From positions 1-64,000 of the forward strand of contig JBOFQB010000034.1 in assembly GCA_051660685.1 (NCBI GenBank): a stretch of DNA of 64,000 nt, written 5' to 3'. This document shows positions 1 through 8,379 of the stretch, in pieces. The position numbers were made by a program, and so were the translations under genes. Below the pieces are notes generated by a model, which worked only from the letters and a program-made list of their open reading frames with translations, had not been told where the DNA came from and made no database searches. Source of the DNA: JAVBSX01 sp051660685. GTDB taxonomy: Bacteria; Planctomycetota; Planctomycetia; Pirellulales; Thermoguttaceae. Positions within the stretch are counted from its first letter, which is position 1. Each line of letters begins with the position of its first letter.

Positions 1-250
<250 letters not shown>

Positions 251-341
251 CTTAGAACGTCATTTTTCACAAAATGATGAAAAGAGAAGTTTGGAGCTGA
301 TTTCAATCTCACTGTACAGTATCGCAACCTTTTTTATATTA

Positions 342-373
342 AACGCCGCAGGTCTACTTGCGGCGTTTTTTTT
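342..373 (+). terminator. Intrinsic terminator behind 16S rRNA
   Basis: A perfect 9-bp stem (AACGCCGCA / TGCGGCGTT) with an 8-nt loop is followed by a run of T. It lies about 100 nt after the 16S end and before the lpxB start, so it most likely ends rRNA transcription. It also argues against any lpxB start upstream of 393. Confidence 0.85.
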
Positions 374-392
374 GTTTAATTTGGGAGATCAG

Positions 393-1655
393 ATGAATAA
401 CAAAAACGAAACGCCGATTCGTCTTTTTTTTTCCGCCGGAGAACCAAGTGGTGATCTGCACGCTGCTGAGCTTATTCAGCAACTGAAGGAACTTGACCCA
501 ACGGTTGAAATTGTCGGTTACGGCGGTCCGCAAATGCAAAAAGCGGGTTGTTCTTTGCTCAAGGACCTCACCCAATTGGCCATTATGTGGTTTGGCCGCG
601 CTCTTTGGAATATCCGAAAATTTTTGCGGCTGTTGAATGATGCCGACAAGTATTTCTCGCAAAACAAGGTCGATGCTGTTATTTTGGTTGATTATCCCGG
701 TTTTAACTGGTTGATTGCCAAACGGGCCAAAAAACATGGAATACCTGTTTTTTATTTCATGCCCCCACAAATCTGGAGTTGGGCAACGTGGAGAATCAAA
801 AAAATGCGACGCCTTGTCGATTATGTTCTCTGTTGTCTCCCTTTTGAATACGATTGGTTCAAAAAACAAGGTTGTCAGGTTGAATATATTGGTCATCCTT
901 TTTTTGAAGAAGTCCGTCATCGAAAAATTGACGAGGAGCAAGTGCGGCAATTGCGGTTGGAATTGGTTCAGGATTCGGGCCGAAAAATTTTGACCCTTTT
1001 GCCCGGGTCACGAAATCAGGAGGTGACGGGGAATTTTAAGGATTTTCTCAGCGCTGTTCAGCAGGTTTTGAAAAATTACCCCCATGTCCAACCGGTTGTT
1101 GCCGCTTTTAAGGAGTCACAAAAAGAATGGATGCAGGAACAACTCACCGCGCAAGGTTGTTCGATTCCGATTTACGTCGGCAAAACACCCGAATTGATTC
1201 ATTTGGCCGATTGCTGTCTCGGCGTTTCCGGTTCCGTCTCGCTTGAATTGCTTGCCAATCAGCGACCTTCGGTCATTTATTACCGAATTAGCCCTTTTGC
1301 TTATCGTGTTCAGCAATTTTTTCGGCGAAGTCGTTATATTACCCTTGTCAATTTGCTTTGGATTGACCAAAATGATTCGCAAAACCTGTTTTACACGGAA
1401 TTTTTGGCGCCGTATGAACCTTCTGTGTATGACAAAGCGAGAATGGTGTTCCCGGAATTTTTGACGAATCGGGATCAAAGTCGAGAAGTTGCGGCGATTC
1501 TGACCAGTTGGTTGCAGGACGAATCGCTTTTGGAGCAGAAAAAGTCACAGTTGGTTTCGGTTTTGGAGAAAGTGGACAACGGAGAAAGCCCGGTCCGACA
1601 TGCGGGGGAATTCATTCTGAAAATTTGTCAGGCAAAAGCCGACGGAAAAGGGTAA
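393..1655 (+). CDS. lpxB: Lipid-A-disaccharide synthase LpxB
   Basis: Peripheral membrane glycosyltransferase (GT19 family) that joins UDP-2,3-diacylglucosamine to lipid X to make the lipid A disaccharide. The 420-residue protein has the N-terminal signature FFSAGEPSGDLHAAELI, then VGYGGPQM, PPQIWSWATWR, IGHPFFEEV and the C-terminal LPGSRNQEV motif, all in the order usual for LpxB and at normal length. The frame is open upstream to 291, but that part would run through the rRNA terminator; ATG 393 with GGGAG at 382-386 is the better start. Its presence implies an LPS-type outer membrane. No other lpx gene lies in the window. Confidence 0.93.
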   Translation: MNNKNETPIRLFFSAGEPSGDLHAAELIQQLKELDPTVEIVGYGGPQMQKAGCSLLKDLTQLAIMWFGRALWNIRKFLRLLNDADKYFSQNKVDAVILVDYPGFNWLIAKRAKKHGIPVFYFMPPQIWSWATWRIKKMRRLVDYVLCCLPFEYDWFKKQGCQVEYIGHPFFEEVRHRKIDEEQVRQLRLELVQDSGRKILTLLPGSRNQEVTGNFKDFLSAVQQVLKNYPHVQPVVAAFKESQKEWMQEQLTAQGCSIPIYVGKTPELIHLADCCLGVSGSVSLELLANQRPSVIYYRISPFAYRVQQFFRRSRYITLVNLLWIDQNDSQNLFYTEFLAPYEPSVYDKARMVFPEFLTNRDQSREVAAILTSWLQDESLLEQKKSQLVSVLEKVDNGESPVRHAGEFILKICQAKADGKG

Positions 1656-1755
1656 AGCGTACAATAGAGAAAATAGAGAGTTTGTGTTTCTCGCGGTGTT
1701 CGCAGTGCTCGCGGAGAAGCGGAGAAATTCAACAGTACAAAATGGATAAAACAAG

Positions 1756-2976
1756 ATGACTGAGCAAAACACGCAGGAAAAAATGACGATTTTGGGTTGG
1801 ATTCGTTATGCCGCGATTGCGTCATTGGCAATTTTTCTGATATGGTGGTCCATGAAATCGCCCGTTGATTCCTTAATCACCAATGCTCCTGATGATATTG
1901 CCAAAATGGAGGGAACTGGGCAGATTATAACGGTCAAGGGGACAACAATGGGGCCCATTCCCTATTGTGTGAAAGTGGTTTCGACTGTTTCTCAAGAGCA
2001 AAGTTCGGCTGAATTGAAAAATTTGCAAACGGCGGTTCAAAAAGCACTCGATGCTGTTGATCAGATGATGTCAACCTACAAAGTGGATTCGGACGTTTCA
2101 CGTTTTAATGCGTTTGATTCAACGGATTGGTTTCCCGTTTCCGCCGAAACCGCGCAGGTTGTTGCAATCGCTCAAGAGGTTTCGCAACTGACCGAGGGGG
2201 CGTTCGATGTGACCGTTGCACCCCTTGTTGATCGTTGGGGATTTGGACCGAAAAAAAAAGGACCTGAATTGACCGCTGTTCCAACGGACGAAGAGTTGCA
2301 AACATTGAAACAGTCGGTCGGTTATCAAAAATTAGACGTTCGGCTTGACCCTCCTGCCCTGAAAAAAGCGGTTCCGAGTCTGCAAATTGATCTTTCAGGA
2401 GTCGCAAAAGGTTATGCCGTTGATCGTATTGCGGCTGAATTGGAACAGAGCAAGCATGTTCATTACATGATCGAGGTTGGCGGGGAAACGCGGACGCGGG
2501 GAGAGAAATCGCCCGGCAAAGACTGGTTAATCGGGATTGAAATTCCGATTCCAGAATGGTTGGGTGAACCGAGAATTGAGCGATTAGCTCATTTGGACTC
2601 AAAAAGTATGGCGACGAGCGGGGATTATCGGAATTTTCTCGAAGATGGTAAAGGGCGGACCTTTTCGCATATTTTGGATCCGCGAACGGGATCGCCGACC
2701 GAGTTGGTTGACATTCAGACCCCTTTAGGGCGAGAACGGCTTGGTTCTCTTTCGGTTATCGATGCAAGTTGTGCGCGGGCCGATGCTCTTGCAACCGGTT
2801 TGTTTGTGCTTGGGTTGGAAAAAGGGCTGAAATTGGCAAACGCGAAAAATATTCCCGTTTTGTTCATGCTGCGCAGTGAAAATGTTGGTGCTGGTTCCCC
2901 CCAACCCCATTTTTCTGTCCGCGAAGTCCTTTCCGATTCGTTTCAACAGGGGGTCCATTCTTGGAAACCGGATTAG
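1756..2976 (+). CDS. apbE: FAD:protein FMN transferase (ApbE family)
   Basis: 406-residue ApbE-type flavin transferase, which attaches FMN covalently to Thr/Ser of target proteins (for example Nqr or Rnf subunits) outside the cytoplasm. Residues about 15-33 form a hydrophobic signal/anchor. Family motifs follow: VKGTTMGPIPYCVKV, STYKVDSDVSRFN, GAFDVTVAPLVDRWGFGP, IDLSGVAKGYAVD, the Gly-rich EVGGETRTRG, then HILDPRTGSP and the Mg-site region DASCARADALATGLFVLG. It lies 100 nt after lpxB and is probably separately expressed. No Nqr or Rnf genes are nearby. Its stop overlaps the end of the convergent small gene by 4 nt. Confidence 0.9.
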   Translation: MTEQNTQEKMTILGWIRYAAIASLAIFLIWWSMKSPVDSLITNAPDDIAKMEGTGQIITVKGTTMGPIPYCVKVVSTVSQEQSSAELKNLQTAVQKALDAVDQMMSTYKVDSDVSRFNAFDSTDWFPVSAETAQVVAIAQEVSQLTEGAFDVTVAPLVDRWGFGPKKKGPELTAVPTDEELQTLKQSVGYQKLDVRLDPPALKKAVPSLQIDLSGVAKGYAVDRIAAELEQSKHVHYMIEVGGETRTRGEKSPGKDWLIGIEIPIPEWLGEPRIERLAHLDSKSMATSGDYRNFLEDGKGRTFSHILDPRTGSPTELVDIQTPLGRERLGSLSVIDASCARADALATGLFVLGLEKGLKLANAKNIPVLFMLRSENVGAGSPQPHFSVREVLSDSFQQGVHSWKPD

Positions 2977-3188
2977 GAATTGCGGAACTTGTTCAGGAAC
3001 ATCGGGAACAATTGAATGATAATGAGGGCAGTATTAACAATAATTATTGTTGGCAATAGTAGTTTGCCCAATATTGAATCCTTGTTTGTTTTTTCACTTT
3101 GGTGATCCGTAAAATTGCATCCACTAAAGGAACAGTTGATGTAATGATTGTGCGTGAATGGTTCCATCTTGTTATTTTTGTCGGACAT
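2973..3188 (-). CDS. Small single-pass membrane protein, unknown
   Basis: Encodes 71 residues: a polar His/Asn/Cys-containing N-terminus of about 42 residues, then one strongly hydrophobic helix (LLLPTIIIVNTALIIIQLF) and a short basic tail. I chose ATG 3188 because AGGAGA lies 5-6 nt upstream; the frame stays open further upstream without a comparable site. It converges on apbE with a 4-nt overlap. No family recognised. The ribosome-binding site and clean membrane helix argue that it is real, but there is no homology evidence. Confidence 0.5.
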   Translation of the reverse strand: MSDKNNKMEPFTHNHYINCSFSGCNFTDHQSEKTNKDSILGKLLLPTIIIVNTALIIIQLFPMFLNKFRNS

Positions 3189-3449
3189 GGGTCTCCTTTC
3201 TGATTTTAAGATTGTTCGTATAACATCATTATAGATTTGACCCCACAAAACGGGTGGTGAAAAAAAAACTTTAAAAAATAAGGTATTTGCACTCCGTTTT
3301 TTCATCAAAATCCGAATAAATTGGGTTCCTTTACTAGCTAATAGTATCCACTTTCTTTGTCTACTAAATTTTTTAAATCTGCCTTTCTGCTAAGTTCGTC
3401 CCGCTACCTGTTAATAGGGTTTTCCCTCCTAACAACCAATCTAATTTTT

Positions 3450-3800
3450 AATTAAAAAACAGTAAAAAAATAAAATCTGTAGATTGTTGTTGAGCAATAG
3501 GGAAAATTTGATATAATTTCATCTCGCAATTAACGAGCAATTTGTTTTTGTAGCTGCGTAGCAGCGACCTTTTTGTAGCCCGGGGTGAAGGGCAGCGAAA
3601 CCCCGGGTTAGGTGCAGCAAAAAAAATGAGCTGCGTAGCTGCGACCTAAAAAAACGACATGCGTCAACATAAGGTATTTTTTAATTAGGCCGCTCCTAAG
3701 GAGCTACAAATTTCAGGGAGGGGCCGCATAACCCGGGGTTGCGGTCGCGTTGCTCCCTTCACCCCGGGCTACAAAAAGGTCGTCCCGACGGGACTACACA
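3450..3800. repeat. Long imperfect palindromic repeat (family R2), copy 1
   Basis: The gap 3189-4232 has no convincing gene. It holds a long imperfect inverted repeat: the left half (GTAGCTGCGTAGCAGCGACC, then GTAGCCCGGGGTGAAGGG, CCCCGGGTTA, GAGCTGCGTAGCTGCGACC) returns in reverse complement in the right half around an AT-rich centre near 3680. A second copy in the opposite orientation is at 27001-27355, a disrupted one at 7856-8125 and an end fragment at 63565-63650. The similarity includes an ~80-bp AT-rich end module with an ATTTCATCTCGCAATT-like stretch. No reading frame is conserved. The remainder of the gap also holds a hairpin repeat at 3931-3963. Confidence 0.75.
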
Positions 3801-3930
3801 AGTTGTCAAACCGGGTTAAACAAACGGGGGACTTTCAGGTGATTGTGTCAATGCAAACTCTATGCACGCGATTTTTTATCTGATCCCGAATCACCAATCC
3901 CAAAATTCAAAGTGGACAACGCATTAGTTT

Positions 3931-3963
3931 AGAACGCGCGATACGTTGTATCGCGGCTAAACG
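3931..3963 (+). repeat. Short hairpin repeat (family R3)
   Basis: Copy of the R3 hairpin CGCGATACGTTGTATCGCG (8-bp arms, 3-nt loop) followed by the constant GCTAAACG tail. Other copies lie at about 8334-8363, 12459-12566, 21711-21805, 22958-23042, 30264-30316, 32519-32548, 53955-54017 and 63490-63564, always between genes. Confidence 0.85.
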
Positions 3964-4232
3964 TTTTGGTAATGGTTGTAGTGATTGGAGGGATTGAGCA
4001 TTTTGGGCAAACAGGGTGATTTGTTTTTTTGACAAAATTCTCGACCTGATTCCATTCAAGTTGCCAAAGGTGAAAAAACAACCTATAGTTTCTTCGTAAA
4101 GTGTTCTTTACTGAGTCCAGCTCAACCTTTGTTTTGCTCTCTACACCAGACGGATTGACATTCTCCCGCTCGAAGGTGTAGAGGGTCGGAACGGACACTC
4201 CCCTGCAACTTGTCTCTAACCCCCTTGAGATC

Positions 4233-6275
4233 ATGTTATCGAACATCTCCTTTGGACGAAAATTATCTTTTAACTCCGCCTTTCTGATCGTTCTCCTCGT
4301 TTTCACCGCTTGGGTCGGTTGGTTCGGTCTCTCCGCCGTTCAAAAAGAAATCGTCCGAATCGGTTCACAGTGGAACCTGTTTGAACACATTGAAACGATT
4401 CAATTGGCAATGCGGGATGCCCAAGCCGTTACGGTCAACAATGCGGTCATGGAAGATGCGACCGCATCGAAAGTGACTCAGGACCTGCTCGGAACAATTC
4501 AGTCGGAAATGGATTTGGTGAGCAAAGGTTGGAGTGCCGACCTGCCTCAGGAGGATTGGCAGATGCTGGAAAAACAGATAGGGGCCTACAAAACGACGGT
4601 TGAAGCGTTATTTGCGGCGACAGTTGCACAAAATGAGATGGACGTAGCACGTCGAGAGCGTGCGAACGCCTTTGAAAAAGCACTTGGGGATATGGAGAAG
4701 GACACCTTGACCCGGGAAGAAGCGGTTCGAGCGGGGAATTCCAATACAGCGATTCCGATTACGTTGGTCGACTGGATGCAAAAAGTGGATGGTACCGTAA
4801 CCGCACGTTGGATTATGGGTCGCGCTGTTCGGGACGTTCCGATCTCGAAGACCCCTGAAGGGCGTGAAAAGGCTAATCAGGCGTATAAACAATATCGGGA
4901 TCAATGTATTGCCCTTGTTAATATAGCGGAATTTGCGCCCGATCAAGCGGCAAGGGATATGGCGACTGATGTTCATGCGAAATTTCTTGGTTTTTTGGAG
5001 TATTTGGACAAATCGGTTGACGCTTATAATAACGTGGACCGAGTGATTCGAGATATTCATGGACAGTCGATTCAGCTGGATGCAACACTTTCCCGATTGA
5101 CCGGCTTTGCGCGGAGTAAGTTTGAAACAGCCCAATTAGCGGCATCTCATTCCGAGACGTTTTCCGTTTATCTGTTGCTCGGCTGTGTCATTGGCGCGGT
5201 TTTGGTCGGCACCTTGCTCTGTATCGTCGTTGTTCGTGATGTCACAACAGGAATAGGTCATGCGGTTATGGCAATGACGTATATTGCGCAGGAAGGTGAT
5301 GTCAATTTGCAAATTCCTCAAGCCGACTTGGACCGACGTGATGAGGTTGGAAAAATGGCCCGCTCTTTTGGGGCGATTATCGGGGAGATGAAAGCGATAG
5401 AGAACATTGCCGTTTCTCTCGGGGAAGGGAATTGGTGTGTTGACATTGATGTTCGCGGGGAAAAAGACGAAATTAACAAGTCCTTAAAACGGATGATTGC
5501 GAAAGTGAAGGAGACATTGCAGACCTTTGCTAAGGATGTGGCGGTTGTGACAACAGGCGCAGCCCAGGTCGCAAGTGCAAGTGACAGTCTCTCGCAAGGG
5601 GCAACGGTTTCGGCGTCCAGTATCGAGGAGATTTCGGCGTCGATGAATGAAATGAGTGGTCGGACCTCGGAAAATGCGCAAAATGCAACCGAAGCGAATC
5701 ATTTGGCGAAAGATGCCAATAGTACGGCAGTCAATGGTCAACGGTTGATGGAGCAGATGATTTCGGCAATGGAGAGCATCACGAAAAATTCGCAAGAAGT
5801 CCAGAAAGTGGTCAAGGTGATTGATGACATTTCGTTCCAGACGAATCTTTTGGCGCTGAATGCGGCGGTTGAGGCGGCGCGGGCCGGTCAACACGGCAAA
5901 GGATTTGCGGTTGTTGCGGAAGAAGTGCGTAATCTTGCAGCCCGAAGTGCGAAAGCGGCTGCGGAAACAACGCAGATGATTGAGAACAACAGTAAGCAGA
6001 TTCAGGCGGGTGCTGGGATTGCGTCCCAAACGGCGGAAATGCTCAATGAGATTGTGGGTCAGGCAACAAAAGTGGCGGAATTGATTGATATGATTGCCCG
6101 TTCAAGCAACGAGCAGGCGCAAGGGATTGCCCAAGTGACACAGGGCTTACATCAAATTGATTCGGTGACGCAGCAGAACACGGCGAATGCCGAAGAAACG
6201 GCGAGTGTTTCGCGGGAAATGAGTGCGCAAGCCGCACAATTACAACGATTGATCGGCCAATTCAAAATCGATTAA
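4233..6275 (+). CDS. Methyl-accepting chemotaxis protein
   Basis: 680-residue transmembrane chemoreceptor that would control a CheA kinase. TM1 is at about residues 14-35, followed by a roughly 270-residue mostly helical periplasmic sensor region, TM2 at about 310-334, a HAMP segment, and the long cytoplasmic coiled coil. The signalling hairpin tip is well conserved (DDISFQTNLLALNAAVEAAR, then GKGFAVVAEEVRNLA), roughly residues 529-570. Candidate methylation-helix Glu/Gln residues flank it. There is no C-terminal CheR/CheB pentapeptide. No cheA/cheW lies nearby; the window's cheR is 30 kb away. The start ATG 4233 has only a weak ribosome-binding site. Confidence 0.93.
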   Translation: MLSNISFGRKLSFNSAFLIVLLVFTAWVGWFGLSAVQKEIVRIGSQWNLFEHIETIQLAMRDAQAVTVNNAVMEDATASKVTQDLLGTIQSEMDLVSKGWSADLPQEDWQMLEKQIGAYKTTVEALFAATVAQNEMDVARRERANAFEKALGDMEKDTLTREEAVRAGNSNTAIPITLVDWMQKVDGTVTARWIMGRAVRDVPISKTPEGREKANQAYKQYRDQCIALVNIAEFAPDQAARDMATDVHAKFLGFLEYLDKSVDAYNNVDRVIRDIHGQSIQLDATLSRLTGFARSKFETAQLAASHSETFSVYLLLGCVIGAVLVGTLLCIVVVRDVTTGIGHAVMAMTYIAQEGDVNLQIPQADLDRRDEVGKMARSFGAIIGEMKAIENIAVSLGEGNWCVDIDVRGEKDEINKSLKRMIAKVKETLQTFAKDVAVVTTGAAQVASASDSLSQGATVSASSIEEISASMNEMSGRTSENAQNATEANHLAKDANSTAVNGQRLMEQMISAMESITKNSQEVQKVVKVIDDISFQTNLLALNAAVEAARAGQHGKGFAVVAEEVRNLAARSAKAAAETTQMIENNSKQIQAGAGIASQTAEMLNEIVGQATKVAELIDMIARSSNEQAQGIAQVTQGLHQIDSVTQQNTANAEETASVSREMSAQAAQLQRLIGQFKID

Positions 6276-6291
6276 CCGATTTGCCGAACCG

Positions 6292-6464
6292 GTCCGCGAA
6301 CACGTTTTGCGAAAAAGAGTCTTTTCATTTTTGAACCACGAAAATCACAAAAAACACGAAAACCTCCAAAATGCAGTTTTTCGTGTCGTTCGTGTGTTTC
6401 GTGGTCAACAAATCCGTCCGACCGGCTCGGTTCAAAGCGCAAAACCAAACTTGTTAGCCGTCTG
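6292..6464 (+). mobile_element. Non-coding TIR element (family R1), copy A
   Basis: Copy of a ~175-bp element: left end TCCGC-GAACA-CGTTTTGCG, a central hairpin with arms beginning CCACGAAAATCAC and ending TTTCGTGG, and right end GCGCAAAACCAAACTTGTTAGC. It is flanked by an imperfect 12-bp direct repeat (6280-6291 and 6465-6476, 9 of 12 identical), consistent with a decayed target duplication. It has no reading frame and would need a transposase in trans. Confidence 0.6.
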
Positions 6465-6566
6465 ATTGCTGAACAGAGCCCTGTTGAAAAGAGCGAAAGA
6501 AGGGGGTAGAATGGTCGACGTTTTGGGGGTTACTTTTGTACCATTTTTGCTCTGTCAGGATGAAAT

Positions 6567-7121
6567 ATGGCAAACCGGAAAAATCACTATGAAGCGGCTT
6601 TTGAAGCCTATTTGCGGTTTTTTCGGATTCCCTACATTGCAACCCGGGAACATCATCGCAGTGTCCTCGAAAACGGCGAATCGGTTAAAAATCTCGATTT
6701 TATTATCTCTTTTCCCGGTCGTTCCTCCTTTTTGGTTGACATCAAGGGACGGAAATTTCCGGGCGGAACAGCCTGTTCAGGGTATTGGCGACACTGGACA
6801 ACCTATGATGATTTGCGCGGTATGGCGAGATGGGAACAATTGTTCGGCAATCACTACTCCGGCCTCTTCGTGTTCGCTTACCTGATTTGCGGAGATCGGT
6901 CCCCCCTCCCCTATGAAGAACTGTTTCGCTTTCGAGGTCGGGAATACGCTTTTCTCGCCGTTCCCTTTTTTGACTATCTCGCGTCGGTCCGCCTCATCTC
7001 ACCTCGTTGGAAAACCTACGCAATGCCCCTTTCACGTTTTCGCTCGCTTGCCCGACCGCTGAACACGTTGTTGCCCGATTCGGTGTCCCCAATCATCCAG
7101 CAGAAAACAGATCGTCCATAA
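6567..7121 (+). CDS. HYExAFE-family protein (restriction-nuclease-like fold suspected)
   Basis: 184 residues starting with the HYExAFE signature (HYEAAFEAYLRFFRIPY) of a family annotated almost only in planctomycetes. Downstream, NLDFIISF followed by FLVDIKGRKFP has the spacing and chemistry of a PD-(D/E)XK nuclease core (D...D-x-K), with the leading helix Glu in HYEAAFE. The remainder contains aromatic-rich strands. Function is not established; a DNA-end or repair nuclease role is my inference from the motif. The last 90 bp overlap the antisense gene ending at 7032. Start ATG 6567 follows a weak GGA-containing site. Confidence 0.75.
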   Translation: MANRKNHYEAAFEAYLRFFRIPYIATREHHRSVLENGESVKNLDFIISFPGRSSFLVDIKGRKFPGGTACSGYWRHWTTYDDLRGMARWEQLFGNHYSGLFVFAYLICGDRSPLPYEELFRFRGREYAFLAVPFFDYLASVRLISPRWKTYAMPLSRFRSLARPLNTLLPDSVSPIIQQKTDRP

Positions 7122-7727
7122 CGGGTCAACCCTTCCCCCCGTTGCCCGGAAACAATAACGACCTTCCCCGTCGAAACCGAAAAAAGCGTCCTGTTCTTGC
7201 ATCGTTTTCATCAACAAATTCGGCGATTGCTCCCAATCAGCCCGGGAAAGAATCACCGTTTTTGCGCGATGCTCTTCCAAGAACCTCATCATCCCGCTCG
7301 ATAGGGTGTCGCGGCACACAACCTGTTCGTTTTCAAGCGCGCCCCCCAACCCCTGAAGTATCTGCCGATCCCGTTCTTCCCCCAAAACCGGCACTCCCTG
7401 AGCATTGACCAACGCAAGTCGCTGACCGTCCTGAAAAAGCGAAAAACCGGCGAATGCCCCGTGTTGCCGGACCTCCTCGATTAACGGAAAAAAACATTGT
7501 TCGTCCGAAACATCTTGACATTCCTGCGCGAGGTGCGGATCGGGGGTGTCCCGGATTGCTGAAAAGAGGAGTTGCGGAAAAACAGCTTGTAAAGCGATTC
7601 GGGCGAAACTGGCGTAAGGGCCGAATTGCGGGTCAAGAACGACATGACCCCAGATCGGGGGGGAGTCGTACCAAATCTCCTGCAACCAGATGATGTATTG
7701 AGAGGTTGATGAAAAAATCGGGTTCAT
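7032..7727 (-). CDS. Hypothetical protein, antisense overlap with HYExAFE gene
   Basis: 231 residues from ATG 7727 (MNPIFSSTSQYIIWLQEIW). I recognise no family. The sequence is globular, without a signal peptide or membrane helix. A ThiJ- or actin-like subdomain cannot be claimed. Its 3' end overlaps the HYExAFE gene tail to tail by 90 bp. The frame is open upstream to 7823, but that part would translate a C-rich heptamer array (7737-7770), so the start just inside it is preferred. Codon use and length make it likely real. Confidence 0.6.
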   Translation of the reverse strand: MNPIFSSTSQYIIWLQEIWYDSPPIWGHVVLDPQFGPYASFARIALQAVFPQLLFSAIRDTPDPHLAQECQDVSDEQCFFPLIEEVRQHGAFAGFSLFQDGQRLALVNAQGVPVLGEERDRQILQGLGGALENEQVVCRDTLSSGMMRFLEEHRAKTVILSRADWEQSPNLLMKTMQEQDAFFGFDGEGRYCFRATGGRVDPLWTICFLLDDWGHRIGQQRVQRSGKRAKT

Positions 7728-7736
7728 CTTGGCCGA

Positions 7737-7770
7737 AGATAGGGGATAGGGAATGGGGGATAGGGAGGAG
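7737..7770 (+). repeat. G-rich heptamer array (family R4)
   Basis: Tandem-like GGGGATA/GGGAATG units directly upstream of the start at 7727 on the minus strand, so the mRNA sense is C-rich. Similar arrays are at 22062-22081, 22899-22942, 30193-30230, 53801-53835, 54026-54067 and 61267-61300. They resemble the short tandem heptamers known from cyanobacterial intergenic DNA. Confidence 0.75.
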
Positions 7771-7855
7771 ATTGGTCGTTTAACGCGAATCGAGGATTGG
7801 TCGAGAATTCGTGTAGGCGACAACAGAGTATCTTAACGACGGAGCCGTGTCATTA

Positions 7856-8125
7856 TTGTAGCCCGGAGTGTAGCGCGGCGCAACCCCGGGTTACATGCAG
7901 TCTGCTCACAAGTTTTGCGAAAAAGAGTCTTTTCATTTTTGAACCACGAAAATCACAAAAAACACGAAAACCTCACAAAATACCCGTTTTTTGTGTCTTT
8001 CGTGTGTTTCGTGGCGAAAACAAATCCGTCCAACTCGGCTCAGTTCAAATCGCAAAACCAAACTTGTTAGCGGTCTGGGGTTACATGCTGCACAAAAAAA
8101 GAGCTGCATTGCTGCGACATATAAA
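7856..8125. repeat. R2 repeat interrupted by an R1 element
   Basis: An R2-type repeat (GTAGCCCGGAGTGTAGC ... CAACCCCGGGTTACATGC) stops at 7900 and resumes at 8078 with GGGTTACATGCTG, then the A-run and GAGCTGCATTGCTGCGAC segment seen in the other copies. The intervening 7901-8077 is an R1 element. This gap (7728-8379) has no gene; its right part also holds an imperfect inverted repeat at about 8163-8320 with arms starting GTATCTCGCGGAGACGC, and an R3 hairpin at 8334-8363. Confidence 0.75.
7901..8077 (+). mobile_element. Non-coding TIR element (family R1), copy B
   Basis: Same structure as copy A: left end TGCTCACAAGTTTTGCGA, central CCACGAAA/TTTCGTGG hairpin, right end CGCAAAACCAAACTTGTTAGC. 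Direct repeats GGGTTACATGCAG (7888-7900) and GGGTTACATGCTG (8078-8090) flank it, 12 of 13 identical. Joining the flanks restores an R2 repeat, which indicates insertion into a pre-existing sequence. Confidence 0.75.
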
Positions 8126-8379
8126 GGTTGTTGAACCGAAGAACAACGTTTCTCGTGTTTTTTTGTAGGAAATGTATCTCGCGGAGACGCAAAGGACGCG
8201 GAGATTGGAGGGACCCGTTCGTACGGAATCTCCAAAATAATTTCGCCTGTTTTGTGTGTTGCGTGTATTGTTTTTCGTGTCTTCTCTGCGAACCCCGCAA
8301 ACACTGCGAGAGATACCTAACAAGTTTGGTAAATACGCGCGATACGTTGTATAGCGGCTAAACGGGAGATTCTCCACCT

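Noticed and set aside
354..950. Long antisense frame across lpxB
   Set aside because: Shadow of lpxB; no ribosome-binding site and no motif; it would begin within the gene and end inside the rRNA terminator region.
3189..4232. CRISPR array
   Set aside because: The repeats here are a single imperfect palindrome, not regularly spaced units with unique spacers; no cas genes exist in the window.
8126..8379. Several short frames in the repeat-rich gap before the thioredoxin/YHS gene
   Set aside because: They arise from inverted repeats (GTATCTCGCGGAGACGC-type) read on both strands; the peptide sequences mirror repeats found elsewhere.
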